DNA of 64,000 nt from Clostridiaceae bacterium Marseille-Q4143 (GTDB lineage Bacteria; Bacillota; Clostridia; Lachnospirales; Lachnospiraceae): positions 2,304,416 through 2,368,415 of the forward strand of contig CP073693.1 in the NCBI GenBank assembly GCA_018228645.1, given 5' to 3'. The translations under genes were made by a program, and so were the position numbers. Positions within the stretch are counted from its first letter, which is position 1. Every line of letters begins with the position of its first letter. Shown one piece after another: positions 7,833-17,182 of the stretch. The notes under the pieces are model-generated. The model was not told where the DNA came from and made no database searches. It saw nothing but the letters and a program-made list of their open reading frames with translations.

Positions 7833-9977
7833 ATGTATCTGGAGCAGGTTTTTACACAGATCCTGAAAATGAGCATGACAGCGGGCTGGTGTATTCTGGC
7901 AGTACTGGTACTGCATCTGATTTTTCATAAGGCTCCGAAAAAATATCTGTATGCTCTGTGGCTGGTGGTGGCTTTCCGACTGCTCTGTCCGTTTTCCATT
8001 AGCACACCGGTGGGAATCTTCCAGGGTGAGCAGACAACTGTGGGGCAGACGGTAAGTGAGCAGACGAGTGTTGAGCAGGCAGCAGTTCTGCGGTCAGACA
8101 ATTCATCAAAAGTACAGCCGATGGAGAATTCACAACAAATTTCCATCGCAGGTGGGGAACAGCAGGAAACGCCTGCTCGGCCAATCATCCATGTGGCAGG
8201 AGAGAAAAGAGTACTTCGGCTGGCATCCCGCATCTGGGTCATCGGTATGGCAGCTCTGGCAGGTTACTACGTATTCAGCCTTTGGCGTATTCGCCGGAAA
8301 CTGAAGAAGGCTGTGCTGGCAGAGGAACAGAATCACCATCCTGACTGGGGGAAGATTCCGATCTATGAGTGTGACAGTCTCCCGTCTCCATTTGCTATGG
8401 GGATGCTCCATCCGAAGATTTATCTTCCATATGGAATGAAACCAGAAAACAGGGAGATGGTACTTCTTCATGAGCAGTATCATATCCGGCGGAAGGATCA
8501 GCTTGTAAAAGCCATGGCGTGTCTCTTGCTGGCTGTCTACTGGTTTCATCCACTGGTGTGGACAGCATGGGCAGTGATGTGCCGGGATATGGAGATGAGC
8601 TGTGATGAAAAAGTACTAGAACTCATTGGAAAAGCGCGCAAAAAAGAATACAGTATGGCCCTTTTGCAGTTTGCATCGGAGAAACCCATACAGTCTCTTT
8701 CCATGCCGCTGGGATTTGGAGAACCGAATGTAAAGAGCAGAATCCAGCATGTGCTGAAATATAAAAAGGCAGCAGTTGGAACCGGAGTGGCAGCCGTGAT
8801 TCTGATTGTGGCAGTATTTCTCCTGCTGGGAAGTAACCGCAGCAATCCATCTGGAAATAATACAGGGACCAATGATGGTCAGACAAAGAGCAGAAGCAGC
8901 ACGGTAACAGTAGATACTGAAACACAGGCAGCAGAACTTCTCTACGAAGCACGAAATCCTTACGTGGGAGATGCTTCTGCCAATGGAAAACTTCTGGGAG
9001 CTATTGCAAAGGCAAGGCCTGATTCGGTATTTGCGAGTCTCTCTTATAAGACGGAGCTGCAGACATCGGAGGAACCCTATGAATTTCATTTCTTATTAGA
9101 AACAGATGAAGTGGATGAGACAGTACTTGATGAGGATCTGTCCGTCACTGCGGTACTGATGCTGGCACTGACAGACAATCTCGGAGAAGTGCAGTGGTAC
9201 GGTACGGATGAGCAGATCATTTCCTACGTGGATATAGACCGGGCACAGAGTTTGCTTGGTATTGACAATCTGAAAGCTTACGCAGAATCAGCGGAAAAAG
9301 TGCGGGAGCTTCTGAAACTTGTGGAACAGATGGATATGGAAAATACCACAGAAGAAGAGGCGCAGACGATAAATACAGCAGAACACCGCGCCGGTTTTCA
9401 GAATGCATCCCTTCACTGGTATTTTCCGGATAGCTACAAAGACAGTATGCAGAGTTGCTATACGGAAGCAGAGGCAGAAGCCCATGCACAGAAAGCTTTG
9501 GAGGAACTTTATGATCTGACAGGATATCTGGTAAAGGAGTGCTATTATTTCTCCCATGATGATGGAACCGTGGACTTTGCCATGTCATCGGAGGATCTGG
9601 AACATGGCCGTATCTTCTTAAGCCGGTGCTTCGCTGATGTGCCGGGAGCGGAAAATTCTATTCAGACCATGAATCTGGCATCAGACCTGATATGGTCACC
9701 CACTGTCAGTGCGGCTGAACTTGCCAGACAGGTGGAAATGCCGGGAGTGGTGTTAGATTTTCCAGATGACGAGAGTGCAGCCATTTGGTATGTAACCCAT
9801 TCCGGACAATATAATGGACAGCCGGTGAAGAAGGTATATCAGAATTATTCGGCAGATCCTTCCATCTGGACGGTGGTAACTGCCAACGGTGAGACCTATG
9901 AAATCTCATTGGATGCAGACTGGAACAGTTTCTCCAATCTGGCAGGCCCGTATCCGGATGAAAATATTCAGCATTAA
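7833..9977 (+). CDS. M56-family BlaR1-like membrane metallopeptidase with DUF4825
   Basis: The ATG at 7833 has GGAGG seven bases upstream and was preferred to the TTG at 7827. The N-terminal part has membrane segments near residues 13-31, 38-55 and 132-150. The zinc-binding motif HEQYH is at 213-217, with an acidic CDEK near 257, and two more hydrophobic segments follow (about 226-247 and 310-330). The extracytoplasmic part does not contain the penicillin-binding sensor of BlaR1. It carries a DUF4825-like domain at about 350-470 and then about 220 unassigned residues. It should sense an envelope signal and relay it to the BlaI-like repressor. The signal is unknown, and beta-lactam sensing is not supported. 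Confidence 0.85.
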   Translation: MYLEQVFTQILKMSMTAGWCILAVLVLHLIFHKAPKKYLYALWLVVAFRLLCPFSISTPVGIFQGEQTTVGQTVSEQTSVEQAAVLRSDNSSKVQPMENSQQISIAGGEQQETPARPIIHVAGEKRVLRLASRIWVIGMAALAGYYVFSLWRIRRKLKKAVLAEEQNHHPDWGKIPIYECDSLPSPFAMGMLHPKIYLPYGMKPENREMVLLHEQYHIRRKDQLVKAMACLLLAVYWFHPLVWTAWAVMCRDMEMSCDEKVLELIGKARKKEYSMALLQFASEKPIQSLSMPLGFGEPNVKSRIQHVLKYKKAAVGTGVAAVILIVAVFLLLGSNRSNPSGNNTGTNDGQTKSRSSTVTVDTETQAAELLYEARNPYVGDASANGKLLGAIAKARPDSVFASLSYKTELQTSEEPYEFHFLLETDEVDETVLDEDLSVTAVLMLALTDNLGEVQWYGTDEQIISYVDIDRAQSLLGIDNLKAYAESAEKVRELLKLVEQMDMENTTEEEAQTINTAEHRAGFQNASLHWYFPDSYKDSMQSCYTEAEAEAHAQKALEELYDLTGYLVKECYYFSHDDGTVDFAMSSEDLEHGRIFLSRCFADVPGAENSIQTMNLASDLIWSPTVSAAELARQVEMPGVVLDFPDDESAAIWYVTHSGQYNGQPVKKVYQNYSADPSIWTVVTANGETYEISLDADWNSFSNLAGPYPDENIQH

Positions 9978-10038
9978 AGGAAAGACTGTTGTTTTCAAGG
10001 ATGGATTTCTCTATAATGAAAATTAACGGAGGTGCGAT

Positions 10039-10644
10039 ATGGCGCTCGAAAATAAATTAGGTATTACTGATTCGGCGGAGCTTGCCCGTGAGGAAGAGAA
10101 AATCAGTAAGAAAAAAGCATTGTGGTTATTTGAAAGCGGAACGCTTGACAGTCTGAAGGCGGGAACTTTTGCGGCATTACAGGAGATTCATAAGTGTCTG
10201 TTTGAAGAATTGTATGATTTTGCAGGAAAAATACGTACGGTAAATCTGGCGAAAGGCAATTTTCGATTTGCTCCGGTGATGTATCTGGAGGCGGCGCTTG
10301 GCAATATTGAGAAAATGCCTCAGTCCACGTATGATGAAATCATCGAAAAATATGTGGAAATGAATGTGGCGCATCCGTTCAGGGAAGGGAATGGACGCAG
10401 CACCCGTATCTGGTTGGATCATATTTTAAAAAAGGAAATCGGTAAAGTAGTGGACTGGAGTAAGGTAGACAAAGAAGATTATCTTCTTGCCATGGAACGA
10501 AGTCCCATCAAAGATGTGGAGATCAAAGTGCTTCTGAAGGAGGCACTGACGGACGAGGTAGATAGTCGTGAGGTCTATATGAAAGGAATTGACCATAGTT
10601 ACTATTACGAAGGATATACCACTTACAAAATTGAAGAATTATAA
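10039..10644 (+). CDS. Class III Fic-family AMP transferase
   Basis: The Fic core motif HPFREGNGR lies at residues 112-120, with H112 as catalytic base. The family's upstream KGNFRFAP flap is at 72-79. At the C-terminus, S187-YYY-E191-G192 matches the inhibitory-helix motif (S/T)xxxE(G/N), which defines class III Fic proteins such as the Neisseria enzyme. The protein should therefore be an auto-inhibited adenylyltransferase without a separate antitoxin. Its length of 201 residues is normal. A GGAGGTG site precedes the ATG and a terminator follows. The target protein is unknown. Confidence 0.88.
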   Translation: MALENKLGITDSAELAREEEKISKKKALWLFESGTLDSLKAGTFAALQEIHKCLFEELYDFAGKIRTVNLAKGNFRFAPVMYLEAALGNIEKMPQSTYDEIIEKYVEMNVAHPFREGNGRSTRIWLDHILKKEIGKVVDWSKVDKEDYLLAMERSPIKDVEIKVLLKEALTDEVDSREVYMKGIDHSYYYEGYTTYKIEEL

Positions 10645-10651
10645 GAACAAG

Positions 10652-10712
10652 AAAGTGCCCATCTGTGAAAAGGAACGTCCGCAGTCCCGTTTCACAGATG
10701 GGTACTTTTGTG
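10652..10712 (+). terminator. Rho-independent terminator
   Basis: AAAGTGCCCATCTGTGAAA (10652-10670) pairs almost perfectly with TTTCACAGATGGGTACTTT (10690-10708), seven bases after the Fic stop. Confidence 0.8.
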
Positions 10713-10734
10713 ATTGTTTTATGTAAAATCACAT

Positions 10735-10774
10735 TTTACAAACATTTCACGTAATCGCGATAATGGATTTTACA
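10735..10774 (+). promoter_or_regulatory. Candidate PHO boxes upstream of pstS
   Basis: TTTACA (10735-10740) and TTCACG (10746-10751) are separated by five bases, and another TTTACA lies at 10769-10774. Direct repeats of TTtACA with five-base spacing are the binding pattern of PhoP-type regulators in Firmicutes. They lie 88-127 bases before the pstS start. No strong -35 element is visible, as expected for an activated promoter. Confidence 0.4.
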
Positions 10775-10861
10775 TTTCTCCTTTATGATCTTACCTGTAC
10801 TTAAGGAACAGGTACAGAATAAAAACATCATTTCATTCGTATGAAGGAGAGAAAATCTATT

Positions 10862-11746
10862 ATGAAAAAGACAATCGTAGCAATGATGATTATGGCAATG
10901 ACAGCAGCTTCCGTAGCAGGATGTGGAAGCAGCTCCAATGATACCGCAGCAGCAGGTTCCATGAGCGGAGCAATCACCGTACTTTCCCGTGAGGATGGAT
11001 CCGGTACCAGAGGTGCATTCATCGAGCTGTTCGGTATTGAGCAGAAAGATGCAGATGGTAATAAAGTAGATAACACCATCGACAGTGCAGAGATCACTAA
11101 CAGTACTTCTGTTATGATGACAACGGTAGCAGGAAACAAAAACGCAATCGGATATGTATCTTTAGGATCACTTGATGAGAATCAGGTAAAAGCAGTTCTG
11201 ATCGACGGAGCACAGGCAACTGCAGAGAATGTAAAAGATGGTACATACAAAGTATCCCGTCCGTTTAACATCGCAACCAAAGGCGAGCCGACTGGTCTTG
11301 CAAAAGACTTCATCGATTACATCTTAAGCGAAGAGGGCCAGGCAGTTGTAGAAGAGAACGGATATGTAAGCGAAGGCAACACCGGTGCATTTGAAGGAAC
11401 AGGAGCCGAAGGCAAGATCACCGTTGGCGGTTCTTCCTCCGTTACTCCGGTTATGGAGAAACTGAAAGAGGCTTATGCAGCAGTAAACCCGAATGCAACC
11501 ATCGAGGTACAGCAGAGTGATTCTACTACCGGTATGACTTCCACGATCGACGGAACCTATGACATCGGAATGGCATCCAGAGAGCTGAAAGATGAGGAAG
11601 CAGCAGAACTGACTGGACAGGTAATCGCACTTGATGGTATCGCAGTCATTGTAAACAAAGAGAACACCATTGATGAGCTGACTTCTGAAGATGTGCTGAA
11701 TATCTACACCGGAGCAACCACTGACTGGTCTGAGATTGCGCAGTAA
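10862..11746 (+). CDS. pstS: Phosphate-binding lipoprotein PstS, circularly permuted
   Basis: The ATG at 10862 follows AAGGAGAG and begins a lipoprotein signal with lipobox VAGC, so the protein is membrane-anchored outside the cell. It delivers phosphate to PstC/PstA. The order of its two lobe segments is unusual. The mature protein opens with AITVLSREDGSGTRGAF, which is normally in the second half of PstS. The usual N-terminal phosphate-binding segment, VGGSSSVTPVMEKL, appears only at about residue 190, and the protein ends at TDWSEIAQ, just where the usual protein would continue into SREDGSGTR. The domain is complete but its ends are moved. Confidence 0.9.
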   Translation: MKKTIVAMMIMAMTAASVAGCGSSSNDTAAAGSMSGAITVLSREDGSGTRGAFIELFGIEQKDADGNKVDNTIDSAEITNSTSVMMTTVAGNKNAIGYVSLGSLDENQVKAVLIDGAQATAENVKDGTYKVSRPFNIATKGEPTGLAKDFIDYILSEEGQAVVEENGYVSEGNTGAFEGTGAEGKITVGGSSSVTPVMEKLKEAYAAVNPNATIEVQQSDSTTGMTSTIDGTYDIGMASRELKDEEAAELTGQVIALDGIAVIVNKENTIDELTSEDVLNIYTGATTDWSEIAQ

Positions 11747-11775
11747 GGTCATTCAGACTGACAAGAACTACAAGG

Positions 11776-11810
11776 AGGGTGAAAACATCAGGTTTCACCC
11801 TTTTGTTTTG
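11776..11810 (+). terminator. Intra-operon terminator between pstS and pstC
   Basis: AGGGTGAAA (11776-11784) pairs with TTTCACCCT (11793-11801), followed by a T-rich tract. Partial termination here would give much more binding protein than permease, a common arrangement in ABC importer operons. Confidence 0.75.
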
Positions 11811-11830
11811 AAATTGGAGAGAACGTCTAT

Positions 11831-12682
11831 ATGAAAGACATAAAAGAAATCATCATGCACATTGTTTTTCTGGTTGCTGCATGTGTATCGATTCTGGCGG
11901 TTGCATTGATCTGTATTTTCCTGTTTGCAAATGGACTGCCTGCAATTGCGAAAATCGGGCCAACCGCATTTTTGACAGGAATGAAATGGAAACCTATGAA
12001 TGAAATCTTCGGTATTTTTCCGATGATTGTGGGAAGTATTTACGTAACTGCAGGTGCAATTATCGTAGGTGTGCCGATTGGAATTCTGTGTGCAGTTTTT
12101 ATGGCAAGATTTTGCCCCAGGAAACTTTATCCGGTTCTGAAGCCGGCCATTGAACTGATGGCAGGAATTCCGTCTATTGTCTATGGCTTTTTCGGACTGG
12201 TAGTGATTGTGCCGATTATCCAGCATCTGACCGGAACCAGTGGAAAAGGAGTACTGACAGCATCCATTCTGCTTGGAATTATGATTCTTCCGACGATTAT
12301 CGGAGTATCTGAAAGTGCGATCCGGGCAGTGCCGGAAAGTTATTACGAAGGTGCTCTGGCATTGGGAGATACCCATGAGAGAAGTGTTTTCTGTGCGGTA
12401 CTTCCGGCAGCAAAATCCGGAATTATGGCAGGTGTGATTCTGGGAGTCGGACGTGCCATAGGAGAAACGATGGCAGTTATCATGGTAGCAGGTAACCAGC
12501 CGGTGATTCCGGGAAGCCTTCTGGCAGGTGTCCGTACTATGACAGCGAACATTGTATTGGAGATGGGATATGCAGCAGGTCTTCACAGGGAAGCATTGAT
12601 TGCGACCGGCGTAGTACTGTTTGTCTTTATCCTTATCATTAATCTGCTGTTCTCACTGATCAAGAAGGGAGAAAGCAAGTAA
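11831..12682 (+). CDS. pstC: Phosphate ABC transporter permease PstC
   Basis: The 283-residue integral membrane protein has six hydrophobic segments and the binding-protein-dependent permease signature near residues 175-205 (YYEGALALGDTHERSVF, then LPAAKSGIMAGVILGVGRA). [15 protein letters not shown] is the PstC/PstA hallmark. It forms the channel with PstA and is energised by PstB. Its stop is two bases before the pstA start. Confidence 0.95.
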   Translation: MKDIKEIIMHIVFLVAACVSILAVALICIFLFANGLPAIAKIGPTAFLTGMKWKPMNEIFGIFPMIVGSIYVTAGAIIVGVPIGILCAVFMARFCPRKLYPVLKPAIELMAGIPSIVYGFFGLVVIVPIIQHLTGTSGKGVLTASILLGIMILPTIIGVSESAIRAVPESYYEGALALGDTHERSVFCAVLPAAKSGIMAGVILGVGRAIGETMAVIMVAGNQPVIPGSLLAGVRTMTANIVLEMGYAAGLHREALIATGVVLFVFILIINLLFSLIKKGESK

Positions 12683-12684
12683 CA

Positions 12685-13566
12685 ATGGATAAGAAGAAAA
12701 AAGAAGTAAATTATACAAAAGTTCAGAAACTGAAAGCGAGTGTTTTAAGCACGATCGTCTGGTTATCCGCAGGAATTACCACAGCAATTCTCCTTGCCCT
12801 GATCGGATATATTCTGATCAAAGGTATCCCGTGCCTGAAGCCAAGCTTGTTTGCATGGGAATACAATACGGATAACGTATCCATGATGCCGGCCATCATT
12901 AATACGATTGTTATGACATTGGTAACGCTGCTTTTTGCTGTGCCGGTTGGTGTATTCTCTGCTATTTATCTGGTGGAATATGCCAAAAGAGGAAATAAAC
13001 TGGTAAAAGTTGTCCGTATGACTACAGAAACACTGTCAGGTATTCCCTCTATCGTCTACGGCCTGTTCGGCTATCTGATGTTTGGTGTGGCATTCCATTG
13101 GGGCTATTCCATGTTAAGTGGTGCCCTGACCCTGGCGATTATGGTGCTGCCGTCCATTATGAGAACGACAGAGGAAGCACTGAAGTCTGTACCGGATTCT
13201 TACAGGGAAGGAAGCTTTGGTCTGGGTGCAGGTAAGTTAAGAACCGTGTTTGTAGTTATTCTGCCGAGTGCGATTCCGGGAATTCTGGCCGGAGTTATCC
13301 TTGCGATCGGACGTATCACCGGTGAGACTGCGGCGCTGATCTATACGGCAGGAACAGTACCTGGTATCCCGACGACAAAATTAAGTGGAATTCCGATTTT
13401 TGACATGATGGCGTCAGGACGTACCCTGGCAATTCATATGTATGCCCTGCTAAATGAAGGACTTTATACGGAGCAGGCTTATGCAACAGCGGTTGTCCTT
13501 TTGGTTATGGTACTGTTAATCAATGCCCTTTCTGCATTTGTAGCGAAGAAGTTTACGAGGAGCTAA
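12685..13566 (+). CDS. pstA: Phosphate ABC transporter permease PstA
   Basis: The 293-residue protein has six membrane segments, the PstA signature [18 protein letters not shown] near 113-130 and the permease loop ([18 protein letters not shown], then [19 protein letters not shown]). It pairs with PstC to form the phosphate channel. It begins with a charged lysine-rich cytoplasmic stretch before the first membrane segment. pstB follows after seven bases. Confidence 0.95.
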   Translation: MDKKKKEVNYTKVQKLKASVLSTIVWLSAGITTAILLALIGYILIKGIPCLKPSLFAWEYNTDNVSMMPAIINTIVMTLVTLLFAVPVGVFSAIYLVEYAKRGNKLVKVVRMTTETLSGIPSIVYGLFGYLMFGVAFHWGYSMLSGALTLAIMVLPSIMRTTEEALKSVPDSYREGSFGLGAGKLRTVFVVILPSAIPGILAGVILAIGRITGETAALIYTAGTVPGIPTTKLSGIPIFDMMASGRTLAIHMYALLNEGLYTEQAYATAVVLLVMVLLINALSAFVAKKFTRS

Positions 13567-13573
13567 AAGAATT

Positions 13574-14323
13574 ATGGGAAAATTCAACATATCAAAGCTG
13601 GATCTCTACTATGATGATTTCCATGCATTAAAAAATATTAATCTGGATATTCCAGAGAAAGAGATCACTGCTTTTATCGGACCATCCGGATGCGGAAAAT
13701 CTACATTGTTAAAATCTCTGAACCGGATGAATGATCTGGTAGAAGGATGTAAAATTACCGGTGAGGTAACACTGGATGGCGTGGACATTTATAAAAATAT
13801 GGATGTAACACTCCTTAGAAAAAGAGTCGGTATGGTATTCCAGAAACCTAATCCGTTTCCGATGAGCATTTACGATAACATCGCCTATGGACCAAGAACC
13901 CATGGAATCCGCAATAAAGCCCATCTGGATGACATCGTGGAAAAATCCCTTCGTGATGCAGCTATCTGGGATGAGGTGAAGGACCGTCTGAAGAAGAGTG
14001 CACTTGGCATGTCCGGCGGCCAGCAGCAGCGTCTCTGCATTGCCCGTGCCCTAGCAGTACATCCGGAAGTGCTTCTGATGGATGAGCCGACATCTGCTTT
14101 GGACCCGATTTCCACATCTAAAGTAGAAGATCTGGCACTGGAACTGAAAAAAGATTATACCATTGTTATGGTTACCCACAACATGCAGCAGGCAGCCCGT
14201 ATCTCTGACAACACGGCATTCTTCCTGTTGGGAGAAGTCGTAGAATTTGATAATACGGAAAAACTGTTCGCTATGCCAAAGGATAAGAGAACAGAGGATT
14301 ATATTACAGGAAGGTTTGGTTGA
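13574..14323 (+). CDS. pstB: Phosphate ABC transporter ATPase PstB
   Basis: The 249-residue protein has the Walker A motif GPSGCGKST near residue 36, the PstB-specific segment [20 protein letters not shown] near 96, the signature MSGGQQQRL and Walker [13 protein letters not shown]. It powers phosphate import through PstC/PstA and, with PhoU, takes part in signalling phosphate status in other bacteria. phoU starts four bases after the stop. Confidence 0.97.
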   Translation: MGKFNISKLDLYYDDFHALKNINLDIPEKEITAFIGPSGCGKSTLLKSLNRMNDLVEGCKITGEVTLDGVDIYKNMDVTLLRKRVGMVFQKPNPFPMSIYDNIAYGPRTHGIRNKAHLDDIVEKSLRDAAIWDEVKDRLKKSALGMSGGQQQRLCIARALAVHPEVLLMDEPTSALDPISTSKVEDLALELKKDYTIVMVTHNMQQAARISDNTAFFLLGEVVEFDNTEKLFAMPKDKRTEDYITGRFG

Positions 14324-14327
14324 TGTT

Positions 14328-14975
14328 ATGAGAGACAAATTTCAGCAGCAGCTGCAGCAGTTAAATGAAGACTTGATCGAGATGGGAGCACTTTGTAAAG
14401 AAGCAGTGGCAGATGCCATGACAGCACTTCTTCATTCTGATAAACAGGCCAGACAGAAGGCATTTTTAACAGAGTATGAAATTGATAATAAAGAGCGGGA
14501 AATTGAAAATCTTTGCATGAAGCTTCTCCTGCAGCAGCAGCCAGTAGCAAGAGACCTGAGAAATATCTCTGCAGCACTGAAAATGATTTCAGATATGGAA
14601 CGTATTGGAGATCAGGCTTCCGACATTGCAGATATTACAAAGTTTTTGGAAAACAGTGAACTGACCCAGCATGTACACATTCAGCAGATGGCGGAATCTG
14701 CCATGAGCATGCTCACAGAAAGCATTGATGCATTCGTCAGAAAAGATCTTCTGCTGGCCAGAAAAGTGATGAAAGAAGACAACACGGTGGATGATCTGTT
14801 TAACCAGATTAAGCTGGAAGTAATTCAGGAAATTGCCCAGAATCCGGATGAAGGTGAGCTGTGCGTTGACATGATGATGATTGCAAAATATTTTGAGCGT
14901 ATTGCCGATCATGTGGTAAATATTGCAGAATGGGTAGAATATTCCGTGACAGGAGAACATAAAGAACATGATTGA
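14328..14975 (+). CDS. phoU: Phosphate signalling protein PhoU
   Basis: The ATG at 14328 gives MRDKFQQQLQQLNEDLIEMG, the standard PhoU N-terminus; the longer frame would overlap pstB by 77 bases. The 215-residue protein is a duplicated three-helix bundle with metal-cluster motifs such as DMERIGDQASDIAD in the first half and YFERIADHVVNIAE in the second. It modulates PstB and a phosphate-sensing kinase. Its gene overlaps ppk by eight bases, so the polyphosphate enzyme is translationally coupled to the phosphate-sensing protein. Confidence 0.95.
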   Translation: MRDKFQQQLQQLNEDLIEMGALCKEAVADAMTALLHSDKQARQKAFLTEYEIDNKEREIENLCMKLLLQQQPVARDLRNISAALKMISDMERIGDQASDIADITKFLENSELTQHVHIQQMAESAMSMLTESIDAFVRKDLLLARKVMKEDNTVDDLFNQIKLEVIQEIAQNPDEGELCVDMMMIAKYFERIADHVVNIAEWVEYSVTGEHKEHD

Positions 14976-17037
14976 TGACAGAGCCTGTTATCAAAACAGG
15001 GAATTATCGTGGCTGAAATTTAACGAGAGAGTACTGGAAGAGGCAGAAGACGGCAGAAATCCGTTATGTGAGCGACTGAGTTTTCTCTCTATCTTTCAAA
15101 GCAATCTGGATGAATTTTTTATGGTCCGGATTGGCTCTCTTCACGATATGATGCTTCTGAAGAAAGAAGAACGGGAAAATAAAACCAATATGACGGCCAA
15201 GGAACAGATTGCAGCTCTGCTGAAGAGAATTCAGGAACTGACTGCCAGAAAAGATCAGATTTACCGTGAACTGATGGGACAGATCAGTGAACAGGGAGTA
15301 GAATTGATCTGCTTTTCGGAATTGACAGAAGATGAATCAAAATATCTGGAACGGTATTTTGTAAGTGAGATTCAGCCACTTCTGTCAACAATCATTGTAG
15401 GAAAAAAGCAGCCATTTCCATTTTTGAAAAATAAAGATATCTATGCAGTGGCAGTTCTGGAAACCCGGAGTGAGAAAGAGAGAATCGCCATTATTCCCTG
15501 CAACAGCGGAGTGTTTGAACGTCTGATTGCAATTCCATCAAGACCAGGTTCTTTTATGCTGGCGGAGGAACTGATTTTGCATTTTCTGCCTAAAGTATTC
15601 CGGAAATATAAGATTGTAGCAAAATCATTGATCCGCATTACAAGAAATGCAGATATTGATGCAGACAGTATTTATGATGAAGACTTGAATTACCGGGATC
15701 ATATGGCAGAAGTAGTGAAGCTTCGCAAAAAACTTTGTCCGGTCCGCATGGAAATGACCCGGGAGCTGGATGAGACCATTCTGAGGCGTTTTTGCGAAGT
15801 ATTGGGTCTGAAAGAACAGCAGGTATTCCGGATGGAATCCCCTATGGATCTTTCCTTCCTGTTCCGGATTCAGGATGAACTCCGCACAAAGCCGGAGCTA
15901 TTTTACCAGAGACGGATTCCGCAGAACAGTCCTATGATCGACCGTACACAGCTGGTGATCCCGCAGATTCTGGAAAAAGATATTCTGCTTTCTTATCCAT
16001 ATGAGAGTATTAAACCATTCTTAAACATGCTTCATGAAGCTGCCTGGGATCCGAAAGTAGTGTCCATTAAGATGACACTTTACCGTCTGGCAAAAGACAG
16101 TAAAGTGGTAGAAGCACTGGTGGAGGCTGCGGAGAATGGCAAGCAGGTGGATGTACTGGTAGAACTGAAGGCCCGTTTTGATGAGGAAAATAATATCGAA
16201 TGGTCCAGACGGCTGGAAGATGCAGGCTGTCATGTGATCTATGGCTTGGATGGATTAAAAGTTCATTCCAAACTCTGCCTCATTACCAGACGAGAAGAAG
16301 GAAAGATCGAATACATTACCCAGATCGGTACCGGAAATTATAATGAGAAAACGGCGCGGCTTTATACGGATCTTTCACTGATGACTGCCGATCCTGAAAT
16401 CGGACAGGATGCGATGATGGTATTTCAGGCATTGGCCATGGGCGAGACGGTGGATCATGTGAATACGCTTATGGTAGCACCGAAATGTCTGCAGAATAAA
16501 GTTCTGGAGCTGATGGATCGGGAGATTGCAGAGGCAATAGAAGGCCGGGATGCGTATATCGGTATTAAGATCAATTCCCTGACCGATAAGAAGATCATTG
16601 ATAAATTGATCGAAGCGTCAAAAGCAGGCGTCCGCATTGAGATGGTGATTCGTGGGATTAACTGTATTCAGAGTGGTATTGCAGGAAAAACCGATCACAT
16701 CCGAGTAATCAGTATTGTAGGCCGTTATCTGGAGCATTCGAGAATCTATTTCTTCGGAACCGGTGAGCGGGAACAGGTATATATTGCATCTGCAGATTTT
16801 ATGACCAGAAATACCCTTCGCCGGGTAGAAGTGGCAGTCCCGATCAAAAATGAGGCATTACGTGACCGGTTGAGAGCGATGTTCCGCATTATGCTGGAAG
16901 ACAATGTAAAAGCCAGAGTACAGCTGGCAGACGGCAGTTACCGGCATGTATCCAGACCTGATGGAGAAGAGCCGCTGAATTCACAGGAATATTTCTTTGA
17001 AAAAGCCTATGAGGCAGCTGGAAATTTGAATAAATAA
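14968..17037 (+). CDS. ppk: Polyphosphate kinase 1
   Basis: The 689-residue enzyme makes long-chain polyphosphate from ATP. It begins with the Ppk1 N-terminal helical domain (NRELSWLKFNERVLEEA and SIFQSNLDEFFMVR). The first phospholipase-D-like catalytic half contains VHSKLCLI, with H433 as the likely phosphorylated histidine. The second contains LEHSRIYFF, with H590. TQIGTGNYNEKTARLYTDL is another family hallmark. It is the last gene of the pst-phoU operon, so polyphosphate storage should be induced together with high-affinity phosphate uptake. A terminator follows. Confidence 0.97.
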   Translation: MIDDRACYQNRELSWLKFNERVLEEAEDGRNPLCERLSFLSIFQSNLDEFFMVRIGSLHDMMLLKKEERENKTNMTAKEQIAALLKRIQELTARKDQIYRELMGQISEQGVELICFSELTEDESKYLERYFVSEIQPLLSTIIVGKKQPFPFLKNKDIYAVAVLETRSEKERIAIIPCNSGVFERLIAIPSRPGSFMLAEELILHFLPKVFRKYKIVAKSLIRITRNADIDADSIYDEDLNYRDHMAEVVKLRKKLCPVRMEMTRELDETILRRFCEVLGLKEQQVFRMESPMDLSFLFRIQDELRTKPELFYQRRIPQNSPMIDRTQLVIPQILEKDILLSYPYESIKPFLNMLHEAAWDPKVVSIKMTLYRLAKDSKVVEALVEAAENGKQVDVLVELKARFDEENNIEWSRRLEDAGCHVIYGLDGLKVHSKLCLITRREEGKIEYITQIGTGNYNEKTARLYTDLSLMTADPEIGQDAMMVFQALAMGETVDHVNTLMVAPKCLQNKVLELMDREIAEAIEGRDAYIGIKINSLTDKKIIDKLIEASKAGVRIEMVIRGINCIQSGIAGKTDHIRVISIVGRYLEHSRIYFFGTGEREQVYIASADFMTRNTLRRVEVAVPIKNEALRDRLRAMFRIMLEDNVKARVQLADGSYRHVSRPDGEEPLNSQEYFFEKAYEAAGNLNK

Positions 17038-17042
17038 TAGAG

Positions 17043-17093
17043 AAAGCTGTTGCAAAACAGACGGGCAACCGTTTGTGGAGCAACAGCTTTTTT
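17043..17093 (+). terminator. Rho-independent terminator after ppk
   Basis: AAAGCTGTTGC (17043-17053) pairs with GCAACAGCTTT (17080-17090), and a T tract follows. It ends the pst-phoU-ppk operon. Confidence 0.85.
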
Positions 17094-17182
17094 ACTGTCC
17101 TGATTTGCTTGACGGGATACAGAAGCAGGGAGTAAGCTTATAGTAGGGGATATAGTAGAAAAAGCAAACAGGGAGGAAGAAG

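Noticed and set aside
7833..9977. Annotation as a beta-lactam sensor BlaR1
   Set aside because: The protease motif is present but the penicillin-binding domain is not.
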